Positions 1 to 8,327 of a DNA stretch of 64,000 nucleotides are shown here, piece after piece. Both the position numbers and the translations under genes were made by a program. Location of the stretch: contig JAOAAY010000006.1 of the NCBI GenBank assembly GCA_026418615.1, positions 62,001 through 126,000 of the forward strand, in the 5' to 3' direction. Source of the DNA: Candidatus Sumerlaeaceae bacterium. GTDB taxonomy: Bacteria > Sumerlaeota > Sumerlaeia > Sumerlaeales > Sumerlaeaceae. Each line of letters begins with the position of its first letter. Within the stretch, counting starts at the first letter, position 1. The notes beneath the pieces are model-generated. The model was not told the origin of the DNA. It did not search any database and was given only the letters and a program-made list of their open reading frames with translations.

Positions 1-768
1 GGCGTAACAACGACCGTTCAGGCCATCCTTGCGCACCCGACGCTCCATGTGCTGCTAAGCGACGAGGGCACCATCGCCGATCCTCGCTACCCCGTGCCCG
101 CGCCGCCGCGGACCTTTCCCTACCGTGACAACTTTCCCTCGACGGGGACGGAATTAAGTTGGACGGGCCGGTTTACGGCGCCGGCCGTGGTCGCGTTCAG
201 TCCCGTGGCCCCGGGCGGCGACGGGTGGGTCCTGCGGGTGCGCGACACCAGCGGCGGCATCGAGACGGCGCGCACGGGCCGCGTGACGGATACCGATTAC
301 ATGGTCGAGTGCGACATTTACTGCCATTACCGCCCCGCGCTGGCGGGCGACGGTTTCGAGCGCGTGGGCATTTTCGTTCGCGACAACGGCAACGGGATGT
401 TTGAGGGGATTTCCGGCGGGGGCGTGCAGGGCAACAATTACGCTCTGACCTGGGACTCGCACAACGGGCGCGTGCAGTGCTTGCGGACGGTGGCGGGCGT
501 GCCGGAGGACCTGCTGCCGGCAGCGCAGTTCCGCGCGTCCTCGGGGTGGCGTCGCATGAGAATCGAGGCGGTCGGGACGCAGATTACTTTCCAACTCGAC
601 GGCGCGACGCTGGTCTCGACGGCGGACAGCACGCACGCGGCCGGGCAGTTTGGCATCGGGTATCACGAGTACTTCGCGACGAACGCGAACATTGTTGGCA
701 CGCACGCCGAGTCGTTCTCGGCCACGACGCCCGCGGGCGCCGGCATCGGGAACTGGGAAGCCTACTGA
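1..768 (+). CDS. C-terminal part of a secreted/large protein with a concanavalin/LamG-like jelly-roll domain (5' end outside window)
   Basis: Frame +1 is open from base 1 through the 49..768 ORF (GVTTTVQAILAHPTLHVLLSDEG...). The sequence has a beta-rich, laminin-G-like pattern (FDS/RDNF..W, FQLDGATLVSTADSTHAAGQFGIGYHEY). Confidence 0.6.
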   Translation, partial: GVTTTVQAILAHPTLHVLLSDEGTIADPRYPVPAPPRTFPYRDNFPSTGTELSWTGRFTAPAVVAFSPVAPGGDGWVLRVRDTSGGIETARTGRVTDTDYMVECDIYCHYRPALAGDGFERVGIFVRDNGNGMFEGISGGGVQGNNYALTWDSHNGRVQCLRTVAGVPEDLLPAAQFRASSGWRRMRIEAVGTQITFQLDGATLVSTADSTHAAGQFGIGYHEYFATNANIVGTHAESFSATTPAGAGIGNWEAY

Positions 769-826
769 CCGTTGCGCGCGGACCCCGCCGCGGAGGCGGG
801 GCGTAAGCAGGGCGCCTCAGTGTTCG

Positions 827-1012
827 TCAAGCAGTGTCGGAACTGGCGGCATCGCACTGAACCCATGCCTCGGGCATAGCCAGATGTTTCCCAAGGATGC
901 CGAGCACTACCATGAACTCGACGAGCGTGAACACCCTGTCATTCGAGCCAGATTTCGTATCTGCCACCGTGCTCTCCGGGCCGGAACTCCAATCTGTTTG
1001 CAAGGACATCAC
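827..1012 (-). pseudogene. Degraded type IV pilin/prepilin-type N-terminal methylation-domain fragment
   Basis: Peptide ...NDRVFTLVEFMVVLGILGKHLAMPEA resembles the GFTLVELLVVIAIIGILAAMLLPA prepilin motif. The Gly before Phe is lost and the ORF is truncated to 61 aa. Confidence 0.35.
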
Positions 1013-1556
1013 CTCTCGGTTCCGAGTCCGACACCACCTCTTCCATAGGGGCTACGATCATGCCCACCACCACATCGCGTGACAGCGCCCGTAATCTGTC
1101 CCTGAGTGACGCCATCTGCTGCCAGTCTGCCTCGTCAGAAGCAGTCTTTGAACCACCGGTGTGAAGAGTCATGCAACCCAGCGCGTCCCGGTCCGAGCAG
1201 TACTGCGTGATGCTCTCATGCAGGAAGCAGTTCCGCTTCTCCACGACCGCGGTGCAAATGATTCCCTCGCAATGAGTCCTCCTTGTGGCGTTTCGGGTTA
1301 CAAAGCCCCCTAAGCAACCTGCGCAAGCCAGGTTGCCGCCGAGCCTATGCGCGCCTTGCGCCTCAAGATTTGAGAATAAGCGCGCAGGAGATTGCAAAAA
1401 GGATCCCCGTGCGCCCGTGGGTGCGGAGGCTACCTTAGGCTGGTTTCCACTGATGTCCCGTCGTCTTCGTGTCGGGTGCCGGCCGGTTGGCTATTGTGAC
1501 AACGCGGTTGCGGTATGCGCCCGCATACCCTGCCTACGCGGCTTTCCGACATGCGG

Positions 1557-3986
1557 TTACCGCTGCTTTCCCGTGGGCGCTTTAGGATGCGGCCTCCTTG
1601 CGTTTTTCTCCTCCAGAGCCAGCGCCAGCACTTCGTCCATGTGTTTGACGAAATGCAGTTTGAGCCGTTCGCGGGCGTCGGCGGGCAGCGACTCGAGGTC
1701 GCGCCGATTGCGCTCGGGCAGGATGACCTCGCGCACGCCCGCGCGGGCGGCGGCGAGCAGTTTTTCTTTGATGCCGCCGACGGGCAGCACATTACCGCGC
1801 AGCGAGATTTCGCCCGTCATGGCGAGGTAATTCCTGACGCGGCGCCCCGTGAACAGCGACGCGAGGGCTGCGGCGAGCGTGATGCCGGCGGAGGGGCCGT
1901 CCTTGGGGATGGCGCCGGCCGGGATGTGGATGTGGATGTCGCGCTGAGTGAAGAGGGCGTCTTCGATGCCAAGGCGGGCGGCCTGTGCGCGCAGGTAGGT
2001 CAGCGCGGCCTGCGCGCTCTCGCGCATGACTTCACCCAGTTGTCCGGTCAGCGTGAATTTGCCGGTGCCGGGGGTCATCATGGTCTCGATGAAAAGGATT
2101 TCGCCGCCGACGGGTGTCCAGGCAAGGCCGATGGCGACGCCGGGCATTCCCATGCGCTCGGCCATGTCGCCGTGGAACTTGGGCGGACCAAGGAATCCGG
2201 GCACTTCCTTAGCCGTGACCGTGACTTTGCGAAAGTCGCTGTTTTCGGCGGCCTTGCGGGCCACTTTGCGGCAGACGCTGCCGATCTCGCGCTCGAGGTT
2301 GCGCAGGCCGGCCTCACGCGTGTACTCCTCGATGATGCGTCGCAGGCCCGCGTCCGTGAAGCGCACATGGGCCGGCGTGAGGCCGTTTTCCTTCATTTGC
2401 TTAGGCACGAGGTATTTGCGTGCGATGGCAAGTTTTTCGGCGGCGGTGTAGCCGGGCAGTTCGATGACCTCCATGCGGTCGCGCAGGGGCGGGGGCACGG
2501 TGTCGAGCATGTTGGCGGTTGTGATGAACAGCACGCGCGACAGGTCAAACGGCAGATCGAGGTAGTTGTCTGTGAACGAGTAGTTTTGTTCCGGGTCGAG
2601 CACCTCGAGCAGGGCGGCGGATGGGTCGCCGCGGTAGTCGGCGCCAAGTTTGTCAATTTCGTCGAGCATGATGACGGGGTTGTTGGCGCCGGCCTGTTTG
2701 AGGGCCTTGATGATGCGGCCGGGCATGGCGCCGACATAGGTGCGGCGGTGGCCGCGGATTTCGGCTTCGTCGCGCATGCCACCCAAGGCGATGCGGTGGA
2801 AGCGGCGGCTGAGCGCGCGGGCGATGGACCGGCCCAGCGAGGTCTTGCCGACGCCGGGCGGTCCGGCAAAGCACAGGATCGGGCCTTTCATGTCGCCCGT
2901 CATGCGGCGCACACTCAGGTATTCGAGAATGCGCTCCTTGATCTTCTCCAGACCGTAATGGTCTTCGTCGAGCACTTCGCGGGCGCGGGAGATGTCGAGA
3001 GTATCCGTGGTGCTCTCCGTCCATGGCAGGTCGAGAATCCAGTCAAGGTAGGTGCGTGCGACGCTGTATTCGCCAGCGCCGGGCTGCATGTTGCGCAGGC
3101 GCCGGAGTTCCCGGTCAGCGGCCTGACGCGCTGCTTCGGGCAGGCCCTTGGCCTCGATGCGCGCGGCCAATTCTTCGAGTTCCTGCGAGGCGCCCTCCTC
3201 CTCGCCCAATTCGCGGCGAATGGCCTTGAGTTGCTCGCGCAGGACATACTGGCGCTGGTTTTTGTCCATCTCGCTTTTGACCTGCGACTGGATCTTGCTG
3301 CCGAGTTCCATGACCTCGAGTTCGCGGCTGAGGATGAAATGAACGCGCTGCAGCCGTTTTTTCACATCGGTGAGTTCAAGGATTTCCTGCTGCTCGGCGA
3401 TCTTGAGCGAGAGGTTGGAGGCCACCATGTCGGCCAGTTTTGAGGGATCGTTGAGATTGAGCGCCGCCGTTTTGAGATCCTCCGGCAGGGAGGCGAGTTC
3501 CACCGCGCGGCTGAGTTGCCCAAGGAGATTCTTGACGAGGGCCTCCGTCTCGGTGTCGTTGGCGGGCGTCTCGTGCAGCACCTCGATGCGTGCGCGCAGG
3601 AACGGCTCCTCTTGCAGCGGCTCGACGAGGCGCACGCGGTGGGTGCCATGCAGCAGCAGCCGCACGGAACCGTCGGGCATTTTCAGCATGCGCAGGATGT
3701 TGGCCGCCGTGGCCACTGTGTAGAGGCTTCTGAAATGGGTCAGATCCTCGCCGTCGGGCCGCTTGCAAACGACGGCAATGACGCGCTGGGAACTGAGCGC
3801 ATCGTCCACGAGGCGCTTGCTTTTGTCGTCGCCGATGAGCACGGGCGCCACCATGGAGGGAAACAAGACAAACGCATCCATGGGCAGGACCGACAGTTCC
3901 GAGGGAGGAATGTCCTCCTTGTCCTGCTCGTCCCCGGGTTTGTCAGATGTTTGAGTGTCTGGCGTGCCGGATGAGTCCTCGGACAT
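1557..3986 (-). CDS. lon: ATP-dependent protease La (Lon)
   Basis: 809 aa; Walker A GPPGVGKTSLGRSIA; Lon proteolytic Ser motif PKDGPSAGITLAAAL; N-terminal LON substrate-binding domain. Confidence 0.97.
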   Translation of the reverse strand: MSEDSSGTPDTQTSDKPGDEQDKEDIPPSELSVLPMDAFVLFPSMVAPVLIGDDKSKRLVDDALSSQRVIAVVCKRPDGEDLTHFRSLYTVATAANILRMLKMPDGSVRLLLHGTHRVRLVEPLQEEPFLRARIEVLHETPANDTETEALVKNLLGQLSRAVELASLPEDLKTAALNLNDPSKLADMVASNLSLKIAEQQEILELTDVKKRLQRVHFILSRELEVMELGSKIQSQVKSEMDKNQRQYVLREQLKAIRRELGEEEGASQELEELAARIEAKGLPEAARQAADRELRRLRNMQPGAGEYSVARTYLDWILDLPWTESTTDTLDISRAREVLDEDHYGLEKIKERILEYLSVRRMTGDMKGPILCFAGPPGVGKTSLGRSIARALSRRFHRIALGGMRDEAEIRGHRRTYVGAMPGRIIKALKQAGANNPVIMLDEIDKLGADYRGDPSAALLEVLDPEQNYSFTDNYLDLPFDLSRVLFITTANMLDTVPPPLRDRMEVIELPGYTAAEKLAIARKYLVPKQMKENGLTPAHVRFTDAGLRRIIEEYTREAGLRNLEREIGSVCRKVARKAAENSDFRKVTVTAKEVPGFLGPPKFHGDMAERMGMPGVAIGLAWTPVGGEILFIETMMTPGTGKFTLTGQLGEVMRESAQAALTYLRAQAARLGIEDALFTQRDIHIHIPAGAIPKDGPSAGITLAAALASLFTGRRVRNYLAMTGEISLRGNVLPVGGIKEKLLAAARAGVREVILPERNRRDLESLPADARERLKLHFVKHMDEVLALALEEKNARRPHPKAPTGKQR

Positions 3987-4007
3987 GTTCGCAGTCTCCA
4001 GTCCGGA

Positions 4008-4472
4008 CTACTCGATGTTGATGCGGATCTCGCCCTGCTGGGCACCGCGGGGGATGGTGACGGTGAGGAAGCCGTCGCGCAGGACGGCCGACACATCGCG
4101 CAGTTCCATCGAGTCGGGCAGGCGGAAGACGCGCTCGAACGGGCCGTAGTGGATCTCCATCAGGTGATAGTTCTCGTTCTTGGCCTGGGGCGTGTGCAGC
4201 CGGCGTCCGCGCACGATGAGAAAGTTGTCGCTCACCTTCACCTCGATGTCCGACTCGGCCACGCCGGCGATTTCCATGCGGATGACGATGCAGTCGTCCG
4301 TCTCGAAAACATCCGTCGGCGGAATCCAGGCGCGGCTGCTGGGCCAGAAGCCCGTCTTGCGCAAAGAAAAGAAATTGTCGAGCACGCGCCCGAACACGGA
4401 CGAATCGCTCAGGTCGTCTGGCTGGGCCTCGAGGGTCACCAGTCCGGAGTCATACTTTTTCACGGCTGTCAT
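4008..4472 (-). CDS. Hsp20/alpha-crystallin family small heat-shock protein (start trimmed to MTAVKKYDSG...)
   Basis: Alpha-crystallin domain: FETDDCIVIRMEIAGVAESDIEVKVSDNFLIVRGRR...FERVFRLPDSMELRDVSAVLRDGFLTVTIPR. Confidence 0.9.
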   Translation of the reverse strand: MTAVKKYDSGLVTLEAQPDDLSDSSVFGRVLDNFFSLRKTGFWPSSRAWIPPTDVFETDDCIVIRMEIAGVAESDIEVKVSDNFLIVRGRRLHTPQAKNENYHLMEIHYGPFERVFRLPDSMELRDVSAVLRDGFLTVTIPRGAQQGEIRINIE

Positions 4473-4684
4473 CCTGCCGGTCAACAAGGAATCCGGGCGC
4501 CCGCCGCCGCACCACCGCCGCCGCCCACCCCGACTATCAACCACGCCGCACAGGCCAATCGCAACAGGTAAGTCCAAGCACCACCCGCGTCCCGGCAAGG
4601 TGCCCCGGAGCGGCCAAGGCCCGCGCCCCCCACCGAGGGGGTCGGACGAGTCGTCATGGTCGCGTCCGCTGCCGGCACGAGAGG

Positions 4685-4942
4685 CCATGGGCTAAAATCA
4701 GGGGCGGTTGAAAAATTGAAAGCAAATTTGTGGACGGTTGGAAAATGAGGCACTGAGGTTAGTGTGACTGCAGCCTGTGCTCAGAGCCTGCTCACCAGAC
4801 TCGCGGACAGGCGAGCCGATAAAGAGGTTTTCATCGTGACACTCGTGAAGCCGTGCGAGGGCAATGCACGCGTATTGAATGCCGAAGAGTTTGGATGCGC
4901 AACCCGTGAAATTGGTCAACCGTCCCCGTATTTAGCCCACGG
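4685..4942. repeat. Putative MITE/REP-like unit bounded by imperfect 27-bp inverted repeats (4685-4711 versus 4916-4942, 22/27 matching)
   Basis: Reverse complement of 4685-4711 is TCAACCGCCCCTGATTTTAGCCCATGG; 4916-4942 is TCAACCGTCCCCGTATTTAGCCCACGG. Confidence 0.6.
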
Positions 4943-5085
4943 CACGGTCGGCTCTTCAGCGCGCTCATGACCGCGTATGTGCCCGGGTGGCGCGGGATGG
5001 ACCTCGAGCGGCGCAACGGCCGCCCACCGAAAAAAGCGAGGTGCAGTCGGTGACACGCTTGGTGGCGAATGGTTCGCATGTGCAA

Positions 5086-5175
5086 CTCTAAAAATTGATC
5101 AACCGTCCCCGTATTTTTTAATTGATCAACCGTCCCCGTATTTTTTAGAGAAATTAGTCAACCGTCCCCGTATTT
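5086..5175. repeat. Cluster of three direct copies of TCAACCGTCCCCGTATTT (5099-5116, 5126-5143, 5158-5175); the first two are bracketed by a 9-bp inverted repeat CTCTAAAAA/TTTTTAGAG
   Basis: Exact 18-mer direct repeats read from sequence. A fourth identical copy is at 4916-4933. The IR is at 5086-5094 and 5142-5150. Confidence 0.9.
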
Positions 5176-5215
5176 GGTGCCACGAGTGATTGTGATACGA
5201 ATGGGCTTCGTGCGC

Positions 5216-6463
5216 TCACTTGAGTCGCTGTCGTCGGGGGGGCGGGTTGAGGATGGCTTCGGCGCGGCCTTTGATGGCGGTGAGGGGAACGGCGGTGGCG
5301 GCGTCGTAGCCTTTGAGGATACAACCTCCGGTGAGGCTGAGGCCGCCGACTCCGTGCATGCCTTGCACGAGGAGGTCGTCGGGGATAGCGGTGACGGGGG
5401 CGAAATAATGGCCCTCGGGGACGCTGAACTCCCACGGGGGCAGTTGTTCAACACCTATGGGTTGGAGGCTGTCGGGCAGTTCGGCGCCGTTACGCCACAG
5501 GCGGCCGTTGCGGACGGCAAGGCGATCGCCGGGCAGCCCGCAGATGCGCTGGAAGTAGTCGCGGATGTTGACGCTGTACACATTGCTTTGGAAGCCCGGG
5601 CACTCGATGGAGAACCGGGGCGGGTCAAAATAGATGATCTCGCCGAGGCGCGGCTCGCGTAAGAAGAAGGCGGCATGGTTCACCAGGACGAGGTCGCCAG
5701 CCTTGATGACGGGGGCTGAGGAGGACTTGAAGACCCGCACGAGTGAGAATAGGTTGGAGTTACGCGTACTGGTGGCGAGGAAGCCGATGAGGGCAAAGAC
5801 GATGGCCCCGCCAATGAGGATAGCGCTGGCGCGGGTGCTCCAATGGTTGCGGTCGAGCCATTTGACGGAGCGCGCGACGGTCGCCCAGAGGAGGAGGATC
5901 ATCAGGATGAGGACGGGGAGCAGGTACTGGATGCCCGTGAAGAAGATGCCGGCAAAGAACAGAAGAGCGAACCACATGGCGATAGAGTTGCGCGCGGACC
6001 ATTGCTGACCGTTGATGCGGACGGCGGTGACGACGGCGTCGTTCCAAATGAACAGGTGTAGCAACAGGAGGGTGAGCAGGAGGAAGTTCGAATAGGGCTC
6101 GAAGAAGGTTGCGATGCAGAGGGCGAGCAGGGCGGCCCACGCGGCGGCAAACAGGGCGGCTTTTGCCAGTTGGTGATTGTAGCACTGGCCGAGCCCGGGC
6201 ACGATGCTGAGCAGGCCTGCTCCAAAGGGGAACCGGTAGGGCAAGTTTTCGGGCAAGGCCCAGTAACGGCGAAGCGGGTTGCGGCGCCAAAGGCGCTCGA
6301 GGGTGCCGCGGGCGATCAGTGCGAGGTCGGATTCCCGGTCGCGGTCGGCCTGACGGAGGGATTTCTTCACCTCGGCCTCGTCGTGCACCAGCAGGGCGTT
6401 ACACTTCAGGCACCGGGTGCTCGTGTCGGTGTTGCGGAAGTCGCAGACGGGGCAGACTCTCAT
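5216..6463 (-). CDS. Zinc-ribbon / multi-TM / signal peptidase I-like (S26) protein
   Basis: N-terminal CPVC...CLKC zinc ribbon; SIVPGLGQCYNHQLAKAALF membrane segment; SSSAPVIKAGDLVLVN and DYFQRICGLPGDRLAVRNGRLWRNG correspond to S26 signal peptidase boxes. Confidence 0.75.
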   Translation of the reverse strand: MRVCPVCDFRNTDTSTRCLKCNALLVHDEAEVKKSLRQADRDRESDLALIARGTLERLWRRNPLRRYWALPENLPYRFPFGAGLLSIVPGLGQCYNHQLAKAALFAAAWAALLALCIATFFEPYSNFLLLTLLLLHLFIWNDAVVTAVRINGQQWSARNSIAMWFALLFFAGIFFTGIQYLLPVLILMILLLWATVARSVKWLDRNHWSTRASAILIGGAIVFALIGFLATSTRNSNLFSLVRVFKSSSAPVIKAGDLVLVNHAAFFLREPRLGEIIYFDPPRFSIECPGFQSNVYSVNIRDYFQRICGLPGDRLAVRNGRLWRNGAELPDSLQPIGVEQLPPWEFSVPEGHYFAPVTAIPDDLLVQGMHGVGGLSLTGGCILKGYDAATAVPLTAIKGRAEAILNPPPRRQRLK

Positions 6464-6634
6464 GGCATAATTGGCGGGGGTTGACCCGGGCGGTCAGGTT
6501 CGCATGGCGGTAGGCCAAGGGGCAGGCAGGCGGGTGTGTCTCGGGGCGGGGTTATTCGTGCGACCGCGGCGCCGCCTCGGGGCGGATGGCGGCGGGTGCG
6601 GGCGCCGGCGCTCGGATTGCTCGTGGGCATGCGG

Positions 6635-6904
6635 TCAGCGCTCGAGTTCCTGTTCGCGGCGGCGCTTTTCCTCTTCGGTTTCGACCCGTTCGGCAGGCTT
6701 TTCCCAGTCGGGGCGCTGGATGCGGATCTCCCGGTGGATGGGGCCGATAATCTCTTCGAGGAAAGCGCGATAGTCGCGCAGGCGCTGCTCGTCGGCGCCG
6801 TCAATCTGGACAAAGATTTCGCCCGATTTGGTGATGCGGATTTCGATGTCTTCGTAAGGCAAGACGGTCCGGCTCCCGCTCGATGCTGCCGTTTTGTCGT
6901 ACAT
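6635..6904 (-). CDS. Small conserved-looking hypothetical protein (89 aa)
   Basis: Intact ORF upstream of and co-oriented with the signal-peptidase-like gene; beta-strand-like EDIEIRITKSGEIFVQIDG followed by a charged C-terminus. Confidence 0.5.
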   Translation of the reverse strand: MYDKTAASSGSRTVLPYEDIEIRITKSGEIFVQIDGADEQRLRDYRAFLEEIIGPIHREIRIQRPDWEKPAERVETEEEKRRREQELER

Positions 6905-7182
6905 TCAGACGGATGAGGGCAAGCCTCGTTGCATGAAAAAAGCGGCGGGTCTGTCAAAGTCTCGGCCGGGCCTGCCAAAGCCCGCGCCTGAAAGGGGCCG
7001 TTTGGCTCTCATCGGGGGTCATTAAGGGGTGCGGGCGCGGCCGTTTGGGTCTGTGGCCGCGGTTGGGGCGGCGGGGCGCCCTCTCAAAGCCTTTCCGCTT
7101 ACTTTGGTGCTGTAAGGGAATTCTCAAGCCTGCGCGCGGCTGTGCAACCTCGCCTGCGAACCATTTGGAGGAGGATCGGCAG

Positions 7183-8067
7183 GTGAATCCGGCATTCAGG
7201 CGCGGGGCGCGCGGTTATCTCGTAGCCCGCCTGCAAGAGGCGCTGGGCGGGCTGCGATGCGATGGTGTGTTTGGCGTTCGCACGGACGAGGCCGTTCGCG
7301 CGTTGCAGGAGCGTTCGGGTTTGCCGCCCGACGGGGAGGCGGACGCGGCGCTGTGGCGGGCGACGGGTCTCGATTGGCCCGACGAGTTCGAGCGGTGCCT
7401 TTCGCTGACCGGCGCATTCGAGGGCACGGGTTATGGCGGCTGCAACGCGACGGACATTGACGGTGCAGGGCTGACCTTTGGGATCGCGGGGTTTACCACG
7501 GCCAGCGGCGAGGTTCAACGATTGGTGGCGGAGTTTGCTCGGCGCGCACCCGAGCCGCTGGGTTTGCTGACGCCGGATCGTCGGGCCGAGTTCCAAACGC
7601 TGACCGAAGGGCGCGCGGAACGCGAGGCTTGGGAGCGGTTCGTGTTTGGCGAGACGGGGCGCGTCGGGGCTGATGTGCGGGCCTTGTTCGCCGCGTGGGG
7701 TGAGAACCCGCAGGTGCAGGCGATCCAGCGGGCGTTCGTTCGGCGGCGGTTCTGGGAGCCGGCCGTCCGTTGCGCGTCGGCGCTGGGCCTGCGCTCGATG
7801 GCGGCCCGCGGGCTGATGCTCGATGTCTGGGTGCAGAACGGCGGTTGGCGTCCGGCACACGATGCGGCGTTGCGCGCCATGGATCGTCCGGGCGCGCCGG
7901 AACCCCTGCGGCTTCGCCATGCCGCGTTGGCTGTCGCGTCGCAGGCGCGGGCGCGGTGGCGAGCCGATGTGCTCGCCCGCAAACTCGTCTTTGCGGCCGG
8001 CGCGGGGAGCGTCCACGGCACGCGCTATGCGCTCGAGGCACACGGATTCAGCCGGTTCGAGTCCTGA
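7183..8067 (+). CDS. Peptidoglycan-binding domain plus GH46 chitosanase/lysozyme-like endolysin
   Basis: GTG start with GGAGGA upstream. PG_binding_1 repeat (GYLVARLQEALGGLRCDGVFGVRTDEAVRALQERSGLPPDG), then SLTGAFEGTGYGGCNATDIDGAGLTFGIAGFTTASGEV resembling the GH46 catalytic Glu/Asp region. Confidence 0.75.
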   Translation: MNPAFRRGARGYLVARLQEALGGLRCDGVFGVRTDEAVRALQERSGLPPDGEADAALWRATGLDWPDEFERCLSLTGAFEGTGYGGCNATDIDGAGLTFGIAGFTTASGEVQRLVAEFARRAPEPLGLLTPDRRAEFQTLTEGRAEREAWERFVFGETGRVGADVRALFAAWGENPQVQAIQRAFVRRRFWEPAVRCASALGLRSMAARGLMLDVWVQNGGWRPAHDAALRAMDRPGAPEPLRLRHAALAVASQARARWRADVLARKLVFAAGAGSVHGTRYALEAHGFSRFES

Positions 8068-8105
8068 TGGCAATGAACTATGAGCCTGCGAAGGAGGCAT
8101 GATCT

Positions 8106-8327
8106 ATGAAACAGTTCGGCATCACGCTTCACGAATTCTTCACCAGTGCGCGCACCTACATTTTCTTCACCACGCTGCTGTCCGGAGCGGTGGCACTGCA
8201 TCTGCTCAACCAGCAGCAGGCCGATGCGATCCTGAAAGCGGCCGTGGAGATTGGCATCGCGTTTTTCGGCGGGACTTGGACCTATAGCGTCGGCCGGCGC
8301 GACATTGGCCGGAGTGGCGAACAGTGA
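8106..8327 (+). CDS. Holin-like small membrane protein
   Basis: 73 aa with two predicted hydrophobic segments (YIFFTTLLSGAVALHLL; ILKAAVEIGIAFFGGTWTYSV); good RBS (GGAGG); immediately downstream of the endolysin. Confidence 0.55.
   Translation: MKQFGITLHEFFTSARTYIFFTTLLSGAVALHLLNQQQADAILKAAVEIGIAFFGGTWTYSVGRRDIGRSGEQ

Noticed and set aside
1515-3443. 642-aa + strand ORF opposite lon
   Set aside because: Antisense shadow of lon in a high-GC genome; low-complexity G/A/D/H-rich translation with no family motifs.
4916-5175. Possible mini-CRISPR array (four copies of an 18-mer)
   Set aside because: Repeats too short, spacings irregular (9-14 bp gaps and one 165-bp gap), one inverted relative, no cas genes in the window.
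4831-5189. Short ORFs on both strands inside the repeat island (4831-5085 -, 4977-5189 +, 4698-4919 -)
   Set aside because: No family motifs, they overlap repeat copies, and they lack convincing RBS; more likely non-coding.
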